From assembly GCA_012184525.1 (NCBI GenBank), contig WOFQ01000052.1, positions 186,001 to 250,000 on the forward strand: a stretch of DNA of 64,000 bases, given 5' to 3'. The position numbers were made by a program, and so were the translations under genes. Numbering within the stretch: position 1 is the first letter of the stretch; each line of letters begins with the position of its first letter. The notes beneath the pieces were generated by a model. That model saw nothing but the letters and a program-made list of their open reading frames with translations. It made no database searches and was not told the DNA's origin. The DNA comes from Xenoacremonium recifei. Its lineage: Eukaryota; Ascomycota; Sordariomycetes; Hypocreales; Nectriaceae. Shown piece after piece: positions 43,170 through 56,646 of the stretch.

Positions 43170-46100
43170 ATGGCGGGCGAGAAAGCTGCAGCTGCTACGG
43201 CGGCAAAGACTCCCGCCAAAGCTGCCAAACCAGCAGCACCCTCCTCCGTAACGTCTTCCGCCAAACAACGGAGCATCGTCTCCTTCTTCAAGAAAGCCAC
43301 GCCTGGCGGATCCTCTAATGCCGCTGCTCCTGTCTCATCACCGCTCTCCAAGGTCTCTCCCGACTCCAAACCATCCCCATACCTCAAAGAGTCCAGCAAG
43401 GCCAACTCTCTCCCCAAGCCGAAGCCGCGAACGAAGGCATCTTCGGCGAGACTCGCCACGCCCGTTGCCAGCAGCGACGCCATTGAGCCGCCGAGCTCAC
43501 AAGAAAACATGGATGAGTCAAGTGTTAAGGTAGCCATCGAGTCCCTGCCGTCCCCTGCTGCGACGAGCCCTGCTGAGACCAAACAACAGGCTGCCTTGGC
43601 CAGTAGTCCCACACGGAAGGTATGCGACCCCTGAGATGCGATTTTAAGACCACTCGAACTGACCGAGTTCTTCGTTTAGGTTAAGAAAGCCGTGAACTAC
43701 GCCGAGTCTTCAGATGACGACGACGAGCCGTTTGTTTTCACCGGCTCTAAGACGCGCCGACGAACGCGAACAACCAGAGTCGTCAAGGATGAGGACGAAT
43801 ATGACGAAGACGGTGACGATGCTGTAGACGATGACGGTAAGTCTTTGGAACGTCTCTGTTGATGCGTCCTGTTGCTAACAGTCGCTCTAGACGACATGGC
43901 AGACTTTGTTGTGCCCGACGACTCGGACGAGGACGTTGTGTCCTCGAAGAAGAGAAAACGCCCGGCTAAGCGTCAGGCTCCTCGAAAACGATCCAACATG
44001 TCCTCCCCAGCCGCCAACGAAGAGACTTTCGAAGGGGACCTCGACGTCAACGACAACGATTTAATGGAGTTGGACGAAGAGATCCCTGAGACGTCGACAG
44101 CTACCCAGTGGAACTACGACCCCGAATCGACCGAGAAGCATCCCGTCACAAAGCCCGCTGCTCGAACCGCTACTAAAGACGGCAAGTATAAGGAAAAGGC
44201 CTACACAAAAGAGCCGGAGGACCGATATCCTTGGCTGGCTAAGATCATGGACAAGGAGAAGCGGCCTCCCACGCACCCTGAATACGATCCCAGGACCATC
44301 TACATTCCTCCAATGGCGTGGAATAAGTTTTCCCCTTTCGAGAAGCAGTACTGGGAAATCAAGCAGAATCTTTGGGACACCATTGTCTTCTTTAAGAAGG
44401 GCAAGTTTTACGAACTCTACGAGAATGATGCCACCGTCGGACACCAGGAGTTCGACCTCAAGATGACAGACCGCGTTAACATGCGCATGGTGGGAGTGCC
44501 AGAGAGCTCGCTGGACTACTGGGTCAACCAGTTCATTGCCAAGCAGTACAAGGTGGCTCGCGTGGACCAGAAGGAGACGAACCTTGGAAAGGAGATGCGA
44601 GAACGCCAGGACAAGAGTGGAAAGAAGGCCGACAAGGTTATTACGCGTGAACTTGCCTGCGTCTTGACTGCCGGCACTCTGGTTGACGGTGGCATGCTCC
44701 AGGATGATATGGCAGCATACTGTATCGCAATCAAGGAGTCTTTGGTGGATGGGTTACCAGTTTTTGGCATTGCTTTTGCGGACACCGCAACTGGCAAGTT
44801 TTTCTTATCGGGTTTTGTCGATGATGTCGACCTTACAAAATTCGAGACGTTGGTTGCCCAAACCAACCCCAGGGAACTTCTGTTGGAGAAATCCCACCTT
44901 TCAACAAAGGCACTTCGCATCCTTAAGAACAATACCAGCCCGACCACCATCTGGACACATCTCAAGCCTGGGACTGAGTTCTGGGAAGCTGACACCACTC
45001 GACGGGAGCTCCATTGCGGCAAGTACTTTGTCCGTGAAGAGGCCGAGGACGAGCAAGAGGAGGTGTGGCCCGAGGCTCTTCAGCAACACAAAGATGATGA
45101 TCTGGTCATGTCCGCCACGGGTGCCTTGGTTTCATATCTCAAGTTCCTCAAACTGGAAAGGCCGCTCTTGTCTCAAGGAAACTTTGAGACATACAACCCC
45201 ATTCAGAAGAATGGCACCTTGATTCTGGACGGTCAGACTCTCATCAACCTTGAAGTCTTTAATAACTCGGTTAATGGCGGTTCTGAAGGGACGTTGTTCA
45301 GCCTGCTTAACAAGTGCGTGACGCCCTTTGGAAAGCGTCTTTTCCGATCTTGGGTCGCTCATCCGCTCTGTAACATCGAGCGTATCAACGAACGATTGGA
45401 TGCAGTGGAGATGCTCAACGCAGACCAGTCTGTCCGAGAGCAGTTTGCTTCTCAGCTCGTCAAGATGCCGGATCTAGAACGTCTGATTTCGCGCATCCAC
45501 GCTGGAGCCTGCAAGCCAGAAGATTTTGTGCGAGTCTTGGAAGGGTTCGAGCAAATTGAGTACACGATGAGTCTCCTGGGAGCCTTTAAGGGTGGCAATG
45601 GCGTTGTCGATCGCCTTATTTCGTCGATGCCAGCCCTGGAGGAGCCTCTTGATTACTGGAAGTCGGCCTTTGACCGACGCAAGGCTCGCGACGAGAAGAT
45701 TCTGATACCTGAGCGAGGCATCGACGAGGACTACGATGCGAGCGCAGACAAGATCGCTGAAATCAAGGGACAGCTCGCCGAACTCCTCGCAGAGAAGAAG
45801 AAAGAATTCAAGTGCAAGACAATCAAGTACACAGACGTTGGTAAGGAGATTTACCAACTCGAGACGCCCAAGAGCGTCAAGGTGCCCTCCAGCTGGCGTC
45901 AGATGTCGGCCACCAAGGACCTCAAGCGATGGTATTTCCCTGAGCTGTCGGCTCTTGTCCGTGAGCTCCAGGAGGCCGAGGAGACGCACTCGCAGCTGGT
46001 CCGAGAAGTAGCGTCACGTTTCTTCCGCAAGTTTGATGTCGACTATGAGACCTGGCTCCAAGCCATCAAGATCGTCGCCCAGCTTGACTGTCTGGTCAGC

Positions 46101-47047
46101 CTGGCCAAGGCGTCGGCCACGCTCGGCGAGCCCAGCTGCCGGCCGCAATTCATCGACGCTGAGCGCAGCACGGTGAAATTTGAAGAGCTGCGACACCCGT
46201 GCATGATGAACACGGTCGACGATTTCATCCCCAACGACATTACGCTGGGCGGTGAACAGGCAAACATCAACCTGCTGACAGGTGCCAACGCAGCCGGCAA
46301 GTCAACGGTTCTCCGCATGGTAAGCCCCTCAAATTAGCCCCTAAATGTGAGCCTTTGCTAACAAGTAAACAGTCTTGCATTGCTGTCATCATGGCTCAGA
46401 TTGGTTGCCTTGTCCCGGCTCAATCTGCTCGCCTCACGCCTGTCGACCGAATCATGTCCCGCCTGGGTGCTAATGACAACATCTTCGCCGCTCAGTCAAC
46501 GTTCTTCGTTGAGCTGTCCGAGACCAAGAAGATCCTCGCCGAGGCGACGCCCCGCTCCCTCGTAATCTTAGATGAGCTTGGTCGTGGCACATCCTCGTAC
46601 GATGGAGTTGCCGTTGCTCAGGCCGTTTTGCACCATGTCGCTTCGCACATCGGCTGTCTAGGTTTCTTCGCGACGCATTACCACAGTCTGGCCTCGGAGT
46701 TTGCCGATCATCCGGAAGTGCGAGCTAGGCGCATGCAGATTAAAGTTGACGATGCGGAGCGCCGAGTGACCTTCATGTACCGTCTTGAGGACGGTGTTGC
46801 GGAGGGCAGTTTCGGTATGCACTGCGCAGCCATGTGCGGCATCTCGTCTCGCGTTATCGAGCGCGCCGAGGTCGCTGCACGGGAATGGGAGCACACCAGC
46901 CGCCTGAAAGAGAGCCTCGAGAAGGCTCGTACGGGATGCTACATCCCGCTTGGTTTGCTCAGCGATGTGGGCTCGCTCCTAGGCGACAAGGACGAGTTCG
47001 ACGGGAGGAGCATCGATGTTCTTCTACAGGCAATCGAAACACTATAA
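43170..47047 (+). CDS. msh6: DNA mismatch repair protein MSH6
   Basis: Exons are 43170-43619, 43680-43836, 43891-46319 and 46373-47047, giving 1236 residues. MSH6 pairs with MSH2 as MutS-alpha, which recognises base mismatches and small loops. A PCNA-interacting (PIP) box, QRSIVSFF, is at 33-40. A disordered acidic/basic N-terminus with possible nuclear-localisation stretches (KKRKRPAKR) follows. The mismatch-binding Phe-x-Glu is in KKGKFYELYENDA. MutS connector, core/lever and clamp regions lead to the ATPase: Walker A TGANAAGKST at about 999-1008, Walker B LVILDELGRGTSSYDG, and the signature FFATHYHSL. All key residues look intact. MCB-like ACGCG elements upstream would fit S-phase expression. 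Confidence 0.97.
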
Positions 47048-47536
47048 GGGTTGGAATTAAGGGTGGAGAAATGGCTTATGCTAAAAGAAATGGCCAAGGG
47101 ATATAATGGGAGTACCAGGAGCTGTACTATACTCAGGACTACGTGTTGTTACATATCAGGGCGAAAGGCACCTGGACGTTGTCTGACGGGCAAGATTTAA
47201 GCGGCTGGAATTAGGAGAAGGGCGGGCGTTGGGAGCATTCGGGTTTTTAGACCTAGATTCGTTATATATGGGAACCGAGTGCCTGCGTGAGCGAGGACAG
47301 AATAATGCTTTGGTTTGCTATCAAGTCTTGATTTCGCGGGAAGTGACAGAACTATCGAGATGTGACTACGAAGGAAACAAGATTACCCTCTGGACACAAC
47401 TACAAAGGACTCGGCATTACTATCAAGATAACTACGGATAAATCACAAGACAGAACGCAAGATACAACCTGATAATCACTCTCGTAAACAAACGACATCA
47501 GAACCAATACCCTGCAAAAACCGCCACAAAGTCAAC
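47048..47536. other. Convergent 3' region
   Basis: These 489 bp lie between the convergent MSH6 and zinc-finger genes. A short frame at 47229-47441 has no recognisable feature. Confidence 0.4.
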
Positions 47537-50500
47537 CTACTTCTTCCCAGCATCCTTCTTCCCCGTCCCTTTCCTACCCTCAGTCTTCTTCCCCTCACCC
47601 TTCTTCCCCCCCGGCTTAGTCGCCTTTGCCTTTCTCGTTGCGGGCTTCTTCTGCTTTGCGCCTGCATCTCGTTAGCTCTCGTCACAAGGGGTAAAGGTTT
47701 AAGGGGTTAAGGCCAGGGGGGAGACTTACCCGTTGCAGAACTCTCCGGGAGTGTGCTCGGCGCTGGACTCGCTGTGTGGCTCCGTGTGCGAGGCCGCTTT
47801 GAACTGCCTGAGTCGGTGTCTGTGGCGGCACGTTTGGTTCCCGCCGCGGGAGCTGATGTCGGTGCCGCAGCGGCAGCAGCAGCGGGTTTCTTCTTGGTCT
47901 TCTTAGCACCCTTCTTCGTGGGCTTCTTCCCATCGTCTTCCTCCGCCTCGATTTCACCAGCCTGTACTTCATCCTCGGCCGAGTCCTCATCGCTGCGGTA
48001 CTGATACGACGGATCCGGCACGGGCTTCAACATGGGCAGACGGCGCTTCTTACTCCCGCCGCCGTTGTCCGACTCGGGCACATCAGGGGCATCCCAGCCT
48101 GGGAACGGTGCGTCTCCCTCATACGGCGGCCAAGGAATGCCCCAGAACTCCTTGTTCTCCTCGTTGTTCGGATCGCTCCTCCACAGACTCGAGTAAATAT
48201 CACTCTTATGAATCGGATACAACGTCCGCTCATACGCCGGATACCGCTTGATGAACTTCTGCTTCAGCGCGCCCACCGGCCCCGGGATCTCACTGGCCGG
48301 GATCCAGCCGCTCCGGTTGGGCAGCTTCTCGGGCACGCCGACGCCGTTGCGGATGCCGCAGCTGCGCGCCGGGTCGGTGTGTAATTCCATCTCCTTGTTG
48401 CGGCCCAGGGGGGAGCGGCCGGGGCTGCGGTCGCGCATCTTGGGCGCTTTGCGGAGACATTTGGAGCAGTACATGGCTTCGGTGGGCTCGAAGGAGTCGC
48501 TGCCGGCGCCGAGTTGTTTGTTCCAGTCGGGAGAGGCGGCGCGGCGGCGAGGGCCTCCTTTTTGGGGACGGCCACGGGGACTGTCTCCGTCGGAGCCGCC
48601 GTCATCATCACCGTCTTCGTCTTCCTCGTCAGGGTTGTCTTCGAAGTCATCGTCACCCTTAGCATCACCCTCTTCGCTCTCGTCCTCCTCGATGAGCCAG
48701 TCGTCATCCTCGTTGTCTGCCTTTGCAGCAGGCTTCTTCACCGGATACTTCCCAATCTTCTTTGGGTCGGCCTTGGCCCTCTTGGCTCGCCGTTTCTCTA
48801 TTTCCGAGTCACTCACAAACAGAGAGTCTTCTGACTCGTATAAAGGCTCGTCTGATGCGGCTTCTTGAACGGCGTCGGAGGCCGTGACGATCTCGATTGA
48901 CGGAGTGATTGACGGAGTCTTTGACGGCCGAGACTTCTTCCGCGATGCTTGAGTCCCAGCTCTGCGCTTTCTCTTAGAAGGCGGCGAAGGATCTCTCTCA
49001 TCTTCTTCTTCTTCTTCTTCTTGGACCTCGATGTCCAGGCGCCTCTTCCTGTCACGCTCCCTCCGCCAGTCGTGCCACTCCTGAACAGTCTCGAACCTCG
49101 TCAGCTCTGTAATGGCCTCGGCATCATGCGAAATCTCATCCCAGTTGATTCGATCCAGCTCTGAGCGATTGAGCGGGAACTCCAATTGATGAGTATCTGC
49201 GAGATGCTGCTTGAACTGCGTCTTCGTCATCTGCCCGATGCATGAACCGCAGTCCTCGAAGAAGGGGCATCGCTGCAGCTGGAACGACTCAACCTGCGCC
49301 AGCAACGACCGGCCCAACTCAAGCTGCACCTTTCCTAGCTGCAATTGCTGCAGCATGTTTCCCCAGGCTGCATTGGCGAACGAGTCCAGAGGTGCCATCT
49401 CCATATCCTCGCCTACCTCCATGCGCTCCCACAGGCAGTAGACATGGCAGTCAAAGTGCTTGATAACCTCTTCTGGCGGACTGCGGCCCGTGGTTCGACC
49501 TGCATTGTCCTGTATGTCAAAGCTGCATTTGCAGAATGGACAACTATCTAGGCGATCAGGGTGCAGATGTACGAAGTGCCTATAGATATCCCCTGAGCCG
49601 AGATGGCCCAAGTGCGGATCCTTACAATTGTAGATCGGACACTCAACGACAGGACCCTGTTGCTTGACTGGGCCTTGGTAGTCATACCAGCCCTCGAGTG
49701 GGAACAGCAACCGTGGCGGTATGAGTAGGCGAGTCGTGTTGTAGAAGTCTGGCGCACACTTGAAGTCATGCACACTCAGCCTCCCGCCCTCACGCCCATT
49801 TCTCAAGAGCTTCCAAGGCGAAGTGAAAGCCTTCGGAACGCTATGCTCCTTGTAGCAGTTTCTCATATGCTGCATTGCCTCTTCAACCTCGCCTGCATTG
49901 CTCACTTCAGTGATGAGCTGCTTGCTGCACCAATTACAGAAGATGCCAGTGTAGTATCCAAAGCCTCTGCAGTTGTCATAATGCGAAATCTGCTGGTCAA
50001 GCGACAATGGATCCATGTCGACGCCACATTTGGTACAGAACCGCGGCTCAGCATCCTCGTCATCGTTGCTGCAATGGTGAGGATACTCGCTCGCGAATCC
50101 AGCTTGTTGAGCAAGCTTGAGATTCTCCCAGTCGCGGCCACCGCAGAGAGCGCAGAAGATGTGATAGTCTATAGCTCCGGGGCTATGGAAGCAAGAACGA
50201 TCATGGTATTCCTTTTCGTACAGTGTTTCGAACTGGCGACGGTCTCGGCCACAGCGATCACAGAAGTAGTGCACCTCCTCAGACTCATCTACAGGATGGC
50301 GAGCCTTGCGAGAAGGGCTGGTCATCTGAGACTCGGCTGAGACGCCCTTGCCTCGAGTCTTCGGTTTGAACGTGACCTCTTCTGGTTCGATTTCTGCCAC
50401 TCTCTCGCTGATACCAGCCTTTTCGACCGCAGCTTGTAGCTTCTCGGGATGCTTCTTCGCCAGATGCCGGATCTTCTGAGTATCTGTCCACCACAAATGC

Positions 50501-53389
50501 ATCGAGTCATCACACCACATGCACCTCTCTCCTCCGTGCTTGTTCTGTACATGCTCCTCCATCGCAGCGCGGTCATCGATGCGGCACGTAAAGGAACAGT
50601 CCGTGTAAGCGCAGGGATACACGCGGTTCAGCACGATATTGCGGATGTCCCAGAAGCTGTTCTGCAGGTTGCCCTGCTCAGACGGTGTAAGGAGAGCTTT
50701 GGTGAACATGGGGGTTCTATGCGAAGTGCGGAAGATTGGCTCTTTAGGAGGCGCGTTGATAGGGACCTTGTACCCAGGCTGGGTAGCATCATCTGCTTGA
50801 GGATCATAGACACTGGGCTGGTTCGTCCAAGTTTCAGCCCGTCGGCTCTTCCTCACAGGAGGTAGCTTGGGCGAGGGCGGGGGCTCTTCAGCGGCCTTCT
50901 CAGCGGGCTTAGAAGCCTTTTTTCTGCGTTCTCTAGGCGTCGGTGTAGGTGATGGCTGAATAGGCTCTCGCGTTTCGCGAGGTTCTCTATGAGTGCTCTT
51001 CGTTCTCTCAGGAATTCGTTCAGAATCTTTAGGCTTTGTAGACACTCTCCTGGAAGGCCCTGTCTTCGGAGGACGACCCGAAGGAATGGGGTTCTCCGGA
51101 GTCTTGGGAGTCTCTTCAACAACAGCGACCGTTTTCTTTGTCCTTGCTGGGGGTGAGTCGACAGTATATCGAGGGCCCCAGATGTTGCTCTTGGATATTT
51201 GAGCTCTCCAGTCAATCTCCTTCTTGTCCAGAATGAAAGCCTGAACATTCGGACTGATGATGTGCAGACGAATGCGGTACCAGTCATCCTCGGTTGATTC
51301 CGGGCCGATGACAAGACTATCAAAGTCCATAACATCGCGTCCATTACGGATAGATTCAGGCTTCAGGAGAATGTAGTGCGTGTCAGGGATATAGGCAGGG
51401 TGCCGGTTGGTAGATGCGGAGAGTCGCCGCACCGCATTGCGGATTTCTGCGATAGAGGATCCTAAGTGCGGCAGGTCGGTACGCTTTTTACGAGATCCTT
51501 TACTCGGGTCCCAGCCAGCATAGAGAAAGGTGGTATCTTGTTCCCATTCTGGATGTATAACGACAAACGGCTCCTGATCGTTGATGACGAATTGATCCAG
51601 GAGCTCTTTCAGGGTCGACTGTCCGGGGAGTTTGTCCTTGGGGTCGGCATAGAGGGTGAACCCATCTGCATTTCGTTTGAGATCTTGGCCAAGAGCAAAG
51701 AGGCCGGGAAGAACGAGAATACGATCCAGGGTGTCCATGACCTCGTCTGGATAGATACTCTCCAGCATGTTTCTGATGAGCTCTTCCGCCCTGGAGAAGT
51801 CGTCGCTGGTCAGGTAGCAGCAGAGGCCCTGTGGAGCGACCCAATTAGGGATCACAAAGGCGATCTCCTCTTTCTCGAGCTTGGATTCCTTCATGATCCA
51901 ACTGCCGATAGGGTTGTTTCTTGGGCTGAGTTGGTTCCAGATCTCCCCCGGCTGGCTCATGCCTCCATAGACAGGACACGGAGCATCAGACGCCGTCTCG
52001 TCAATGAGCTTGAACGTCGCGCGATGGAAACTCTCATCGGGTCTACCAGCAAGGACCTCGACAATTGCCTGGAAGTACTGGTTGTACTGGTTGGCAGCGA
52101 ATGAAGCAGCTTGGAACGGCCCCTTCGTCGCTTTGGGGAAGGGTATGTAGGCGTGGCTAACAGGGCCTTCTTCCACCGGAGTGCTGAGGGGAGCAAAGGA
52201 GATCCTGACCAGGTCCGTCATAATTTGCTCTGGCTGAGGCTCCCAGTGCGTAGGACTGTGCTCGTCCTTGAACTTGACAAAGAATGCGCAGCAATTCTTG
52301 TGGCTCGAAACAGGTGCATTCGCAAAGTGTCGCAGAATCTGGCGCATGGAAGGACTGGTAGCGGTCAACGGCAGGGTGTCGTGAGTAGTCGATATGATTG
52401 AGCTAGATGTCTTGTCGAACTGGATGAGGGAATAAGACTGTTTGCTGCCATCCATGGGTCGGATAGACAGGAGTTTCCTGACTGCCTTTGCGTATGACCT
52501 CCACTTGTAAGGCACAACAGGGATGCATCCCTGGAACCCGAAGAGATAGAAGATCTCATCTTTGGCACCGATCTGCTCCTCGTCATCAGGGGCATAGTCC
52601 CATTCAGGCTCACTGTCCTCGTCCTCGTCCGGAGCCGCGCCACCTCTAAGCCGTGGCGGATCAACATCAAGAGGAATCGGCCAAGCAATAGCTTCTCGTC
52701 CTATTACTTTGTAAGCGCCTGTGAAGCTTTAAATGAGTGGGTTATACGAGCGCCATACCTCTCATCGAGTCTTTGCCCCAGTTCCGATGGTCATGCGCCG
52801 TCAGGAAATGCAAAGGGGGATCAACATCGTAGCGCTGACCTTCGTGCTCACGAGTTTCCATCTCTGCATGGAGGGTTTCGACGGAGGATATCATCGGCTC
52901 GACAGGCAAGCCAAAGTACATCATCGTCAGCTTAGTAGCGAGACTCGGCTTGACGGACTTGAATCGTGCATCGAGGAGGGCGTAGTATCGCTCCGTGTTG
53001 TGCTTTTGTATACGCTTGAGTTCCGACTCGTCTGTTGGGACGAAGGTCCGAGCCTCGTAGAGAGTAAAGTTGTCAATCAGGATATCCTCTAAAAATTTCC
53101 CTTCCTGGCTCAAGAGCCTCTTGAACTCCCGGTATCGTTCTTTCCATGCGCTCTGGTCGGGACGAATGGCGAGGTTCATCCGTTTCAGTGCCTCTCCTTC
53201 GTTTAGGTGCTGGATTCCAGCATACCCCGCTGTTGGGGCATTCATCGGGTCATTTTGAACGTCTGACGGCACCTCCTCGCCCGCATTACGCTCGTTAGGA
53301 TCATCTTCAGGAGCATAGACGTGAGAGGGAGATTCGCTTTCCGTATGCTCATGCCCGCCACTTCCGTAAAGATCTTCTTCGGAGTCCAT
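47537..53389 (-). CDS. Large multi-zinc-finger nuclear protein of unknown function
   Basis: Exons are 53389-52759, 52700-47730 and 47661-47537, giving 1908 residues; both introns close in frame and the last exon adds a 41-residue Lys/Gly tail. In order: acidic N-terminus; a non-zinc region with mixed alpha/beta sequence to about residue 700; a Pro/Lys-rich disordered linker (KTPENPIPSGRPP); then an array of irregular Cys/His modules between about 850 and 1450 (CAYTDCSFTC...H...H, CMWCDD, FCDRCGRDRR, FCALCGGRDW, FCTKCGVDMD, FCNWCSKQL, CPIYNCKDP...H, CPFCKCSFD, CPFFEDCGSC...H). The C-terminal part is highly charged, with an EEEEEEDE run, NLS-like KRKRRAG and a further CSKCLRK. I recognise no named family. 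A chromatin or DNA-binding role is an inference. Confidence 0.85.
49001..49022. repeat. (TTC)n microsatellite inside coding sequence
   Basis: About seven TTC units encode the poly-Glu run of the zinc-finger protein on the minus strand. Length variation would stay in frame. Confidence 0.85.
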
Positions 53390-54636
53390 GGTGGGAGTAA
53401 CACGAGAGCCTCTCCCAAGAAAGAACGCCTAATAATGGCAGCAGGGCAAGGAGGGAGTGACTGAACTCGAAGGAAAGCGAGCTGGAAAGGTTACCAAACC
53501 CGGTCCAACAGAACGATAAAAGAGTAAAAGAAAGAGGGGGCACCAAAAGACAAAAGAACTCAGATGAGGGGGGAGGGAAAGGCCCTTGGATGTGTTAAAT
53601 CATAAAGAACGGGAAAGCCGCGGGGTGGGAGGGCTGGAGCTCCCGACGAAGAGCTTCCAAAAGCTTCCGTCAATGCGCAATGCCATTGTCCTGGCTCCGC
53701 GGTCAGGTCGGCGTTCCAGCCTAGCGTCGAGGGCTGAAGCCGAGAACAAAGAACAAGGCCGTCATGGTTCATGGAGGGAGAAAGTGTCGACGTGTCGGTC
53801 CTATGTCGGCTCGTCGTTAGAGACGCTGTAAAAGAGGCGCGTAGGAGTCTTGGAAAGGAAAATATTTCGAGCATTCTCTTACGGCGACGAACCTGCCATT
53901 GGGAAATGCTGAGCCAGAAAGCCGTCACGATCATCCACAAGGGATAACCTTTCTCTCACCAGTCATGGAGGGAACGAAGGCGAGCTTGTGAGGCAGCGTC
54001 AGCGACATCCCCGCGTCTGAGGGCTGGACGAGAGCCGCTCAAAGAGATATGCTCCATCAGGATCTGGAGCAAAGATCAAGGGAGACCGTCGTGGAATGAG
54101 GGTGTGCCGGAATTGGAACACAATAGCATCCCTGGCTATGCTTAGTGGCCATCGTCACAGAGCGCGGTGTGAAGGTGGTGATCCGTGAGCAACCCTAAGT
54201 GGCTCAATTGGCTCGATTCAGGTGGCGGAGTCAGCCACCACATTCAACCCCTTTCCACACCTCCAGGCCTATGCGTCCTTTCTTTGATGCAGAAGCAAAC
54301 CTGCTGAGCCTGTGGCGCGAGATGATCCGGGGTCTCAAATAAACAAAGAAAACGAGACTCGCTTCAGAAATTGAGTACCACAGCTCCAGCTGTTCTTGTG
54401 TTGTGCCAGTGTTCTTTGTTGTCAGTAGGTCTCTCGAGACCAGAGATTCTCCACGATGCAATTATTCGGCGAGGAAAAGGGACAATAGAGATCACAAGAA
54501 GGATTATAACAAAATCTGGAGATAATATGAGCCGAAATGTGCCGACAAGCTAGCGAAGGTCAGCGAGTCTAATCTCTTGAGCCCGTTAATTGAGGCCCTG
54601 TCTAGCAATGGACGTTTCGTAGGAATGCCCTCCGTT
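53390..54636. promoter_or_regulatory. Upstream region of the zinc-finger gene
   Basis: This is about 1.25 kb with promoter and leader of the minus-strand zinc-finger gene and the 3' flank of the transaldolase gene. No credible gene found. Confidence 0.4.
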
Positions 54637-55928
54637 CTAGGCTGCATGCTGTTTGACCAGCTCCTCTAGCTTCTCCTGAAAGTCCGAGAAGTAATTGATG
54701 GCCTGAATGATCTTGCCTTCGCTGGTGCCGAACCCACTCCGAGTAAACGCCAGCCTCCACGCAGCCTCGTCTTTGACGAGTTTCTGGTAATCTCGTGTTT
54801 CCCAGCTTTGTTGATGGGGCCCCTCTGCAAAGTATCCTCCTAGTTTACCATTCCATGAGGACAAATCCCCGGCGGCAAGTTGTCGAAGCAGATTGGGGGA
54901 GATGGTGATGTGCTGAATCCCCGCAAGCTTCATCACCTCATCGACTGAAGTGAGCGACGCTGCTAGAACCTGAGTACGGAACGAGTGGGCGAGGTAGTAC
55001 GCCTGTGATTCTCGACAGAAGTCGAAAGCTTTGTGTTCATCAATGTACCTAGATGATACATTAGCCTGCGTCCAACGACCTGAGAAGATGATCATCTAAC
55101 TCACCCTGCCTCAAAATGCACCTTGAGCTCGTTTACGTATGGTGCGATGTACGTACAGCCTGCATCCGAGGCCAGTGCGGCTTGCTCCATGCAGAACATG
55201 GTGGTCGCAAGGGTGGCTATTCCTTTGTCCGCTTCCAGGACTCGACAGGCCGCCATACCCTCCCACGTCGAGGGCACTTTGATGCACACTCGCTTCGGGT
55301 CGATTGAGGGAGCCAGTGCCTTGAAGATCTCGACAATTCCTGATGCATCACATTGTTACAATGGCATTCCAGTATCAAACGATGAGCTCAGGACGTACTT
55401 TCACCATTCTCAATCGTGGCCTCAGTGGAGTATGAGAGTTTGGGGTTCGTCTGCACATGCACGTAACCTGAAAGATTCGAGATAATAGCCAATTGAAGCT
55501 TGACCATCTGTTGATGTGAGAAAGGGCTCTTCCATGTCCAAATATCTCAACGTACCATGATCTCCACGACAAATTCTTCGAAGGTGATGTTGCCTTGCAG
55601 GCCCTTCAGAGGTCCTCGAGCATCACGGGTCGCCTCCTTTATGAGAGCGTCATGATGAAGGAGCTCTTCTCCGGCTAATGGCCGAGAGAGCTCAAAGAAA
55701 GCAATTGCCTCATAGCTGTTAGCTCAAGTGATTCTCAAGACCTGTCGAAGGGCAATTACCTGGTTTGATGTACAATCGATGAATGGCCCTAGATCCTTGG
55801 CAACTTGATGTTGTTAGTGATGACGACTTGGGCACTTGAAGCTGAAGAGGGGAAGACATACCATCAGAGTCGAGGGTGTCACAGTCAACCTGTGTCCTCT
55901 CACGCAGGGCGTCCAAGAGAGTCACCAT
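54637..55928 (-). CDS. Transaldolase-family protein
   Basis: Six exons: 55928-55862, 55803-55760, 55708-55556, 55507-55399, 55339-55105 and 55048-54637, giving 339 residues. All introns are 48-59 nt and GT-AG. The second intron ends at tatgag before 55708, the only acceptor that keeps frame. The Schiff-base lysine is Lys145 in RVCIKVPSTWEG. Other family blocks: DCDTLD and DLGPFIDCTSNQ (strand 1 Asp), IATLATTMFCMEQA, TYIAPYVNE, and HITISPNLL. Transaldolase moves a dihydroxyacetone unit between sugar phosphates. This looks like a divergent paralogue rather than the canonical pentose-phosphate enzyme, since the usual NLTLLFS is replaced by ATLATTMF. The high intron density is also unusual for a housekeeping TAL1. 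Confidence 0.88.
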
Positions 55929-56646
55929 ATCGAACGTCTTCTAGGATTCACTAAAGCAAGAACTGGGATGGACGGAACCTCAGTCAAATCTGGAGAGTCG
56001 ATAATGTCCTTAACAGAGCCAGCCAACTTGACGAGCCCTAAAAGAGACTCCCAAACATGATCGCATGCGGTGGTCTTTAGACTTCCAGCCCTCCCCGCTT
56101 GCGCTTCCCGCTTCCATGGCACATGAGCACATGCAACGGTGAGACCTGGTACTCGATTCGCTGTCACCCGTCTCTGGTGGACTCCATCCAGCGGCTCCAG
56201 CTGCCTGGACGGGGAGCTCAGGCGGCCGGTTCGGACGACAGCAGACCGATTTGCTGGAGCTTCCCACAGAAGTCTTAACGCCGAAATCGCGGGAGAGCGG
56301 CTTGATGGAGCGGAAATCGCCGCATGCTCCTCGAGAAGGCAAAATTGAAGCCATCGCGATGCCGTCTAATGGATAAACGGAAGGAAAAGGAAGAAGTTTT
56401 TGGGATGAAAAGAAATCGTATCATTTCCTTCCCTCTTCCATCTGCTCCTTCCCGCAATACCGTCAATCACGTGATCGTCCCGACTTCCGGCTCTTCCCAA
56501 TCGGGACCTTTCCAATTCTCACCACCAAAAAAAGCATCTCGACTTTTGGTAGTCGTACCACTTCTCTCTCCCACGCTCCCTTCTCGCGAATAATGGATTG
56601 AGCGCCGCCCTCGAGGCCATGAACCGACTCTGAGCACCAGGCGACC
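55929..56646. promoter_or_regulatory. Divergent promoter: transaldolase / COX10
   Basis: These 718 bp lie between divergent genes. No distinct site identified beyond pyrimidine-rich sequence before COX10. Confidence 0.4.

Noticed and set aside
55709..55759. Apparent one-base frameshift in the transaldolase gene
   Set aside because: Using the acag acceptor gives a stop, but the acceptor seven bases downstream (tatgag) closes the frame as TSNQ|AIAFFEL, so no frameshift is needed.
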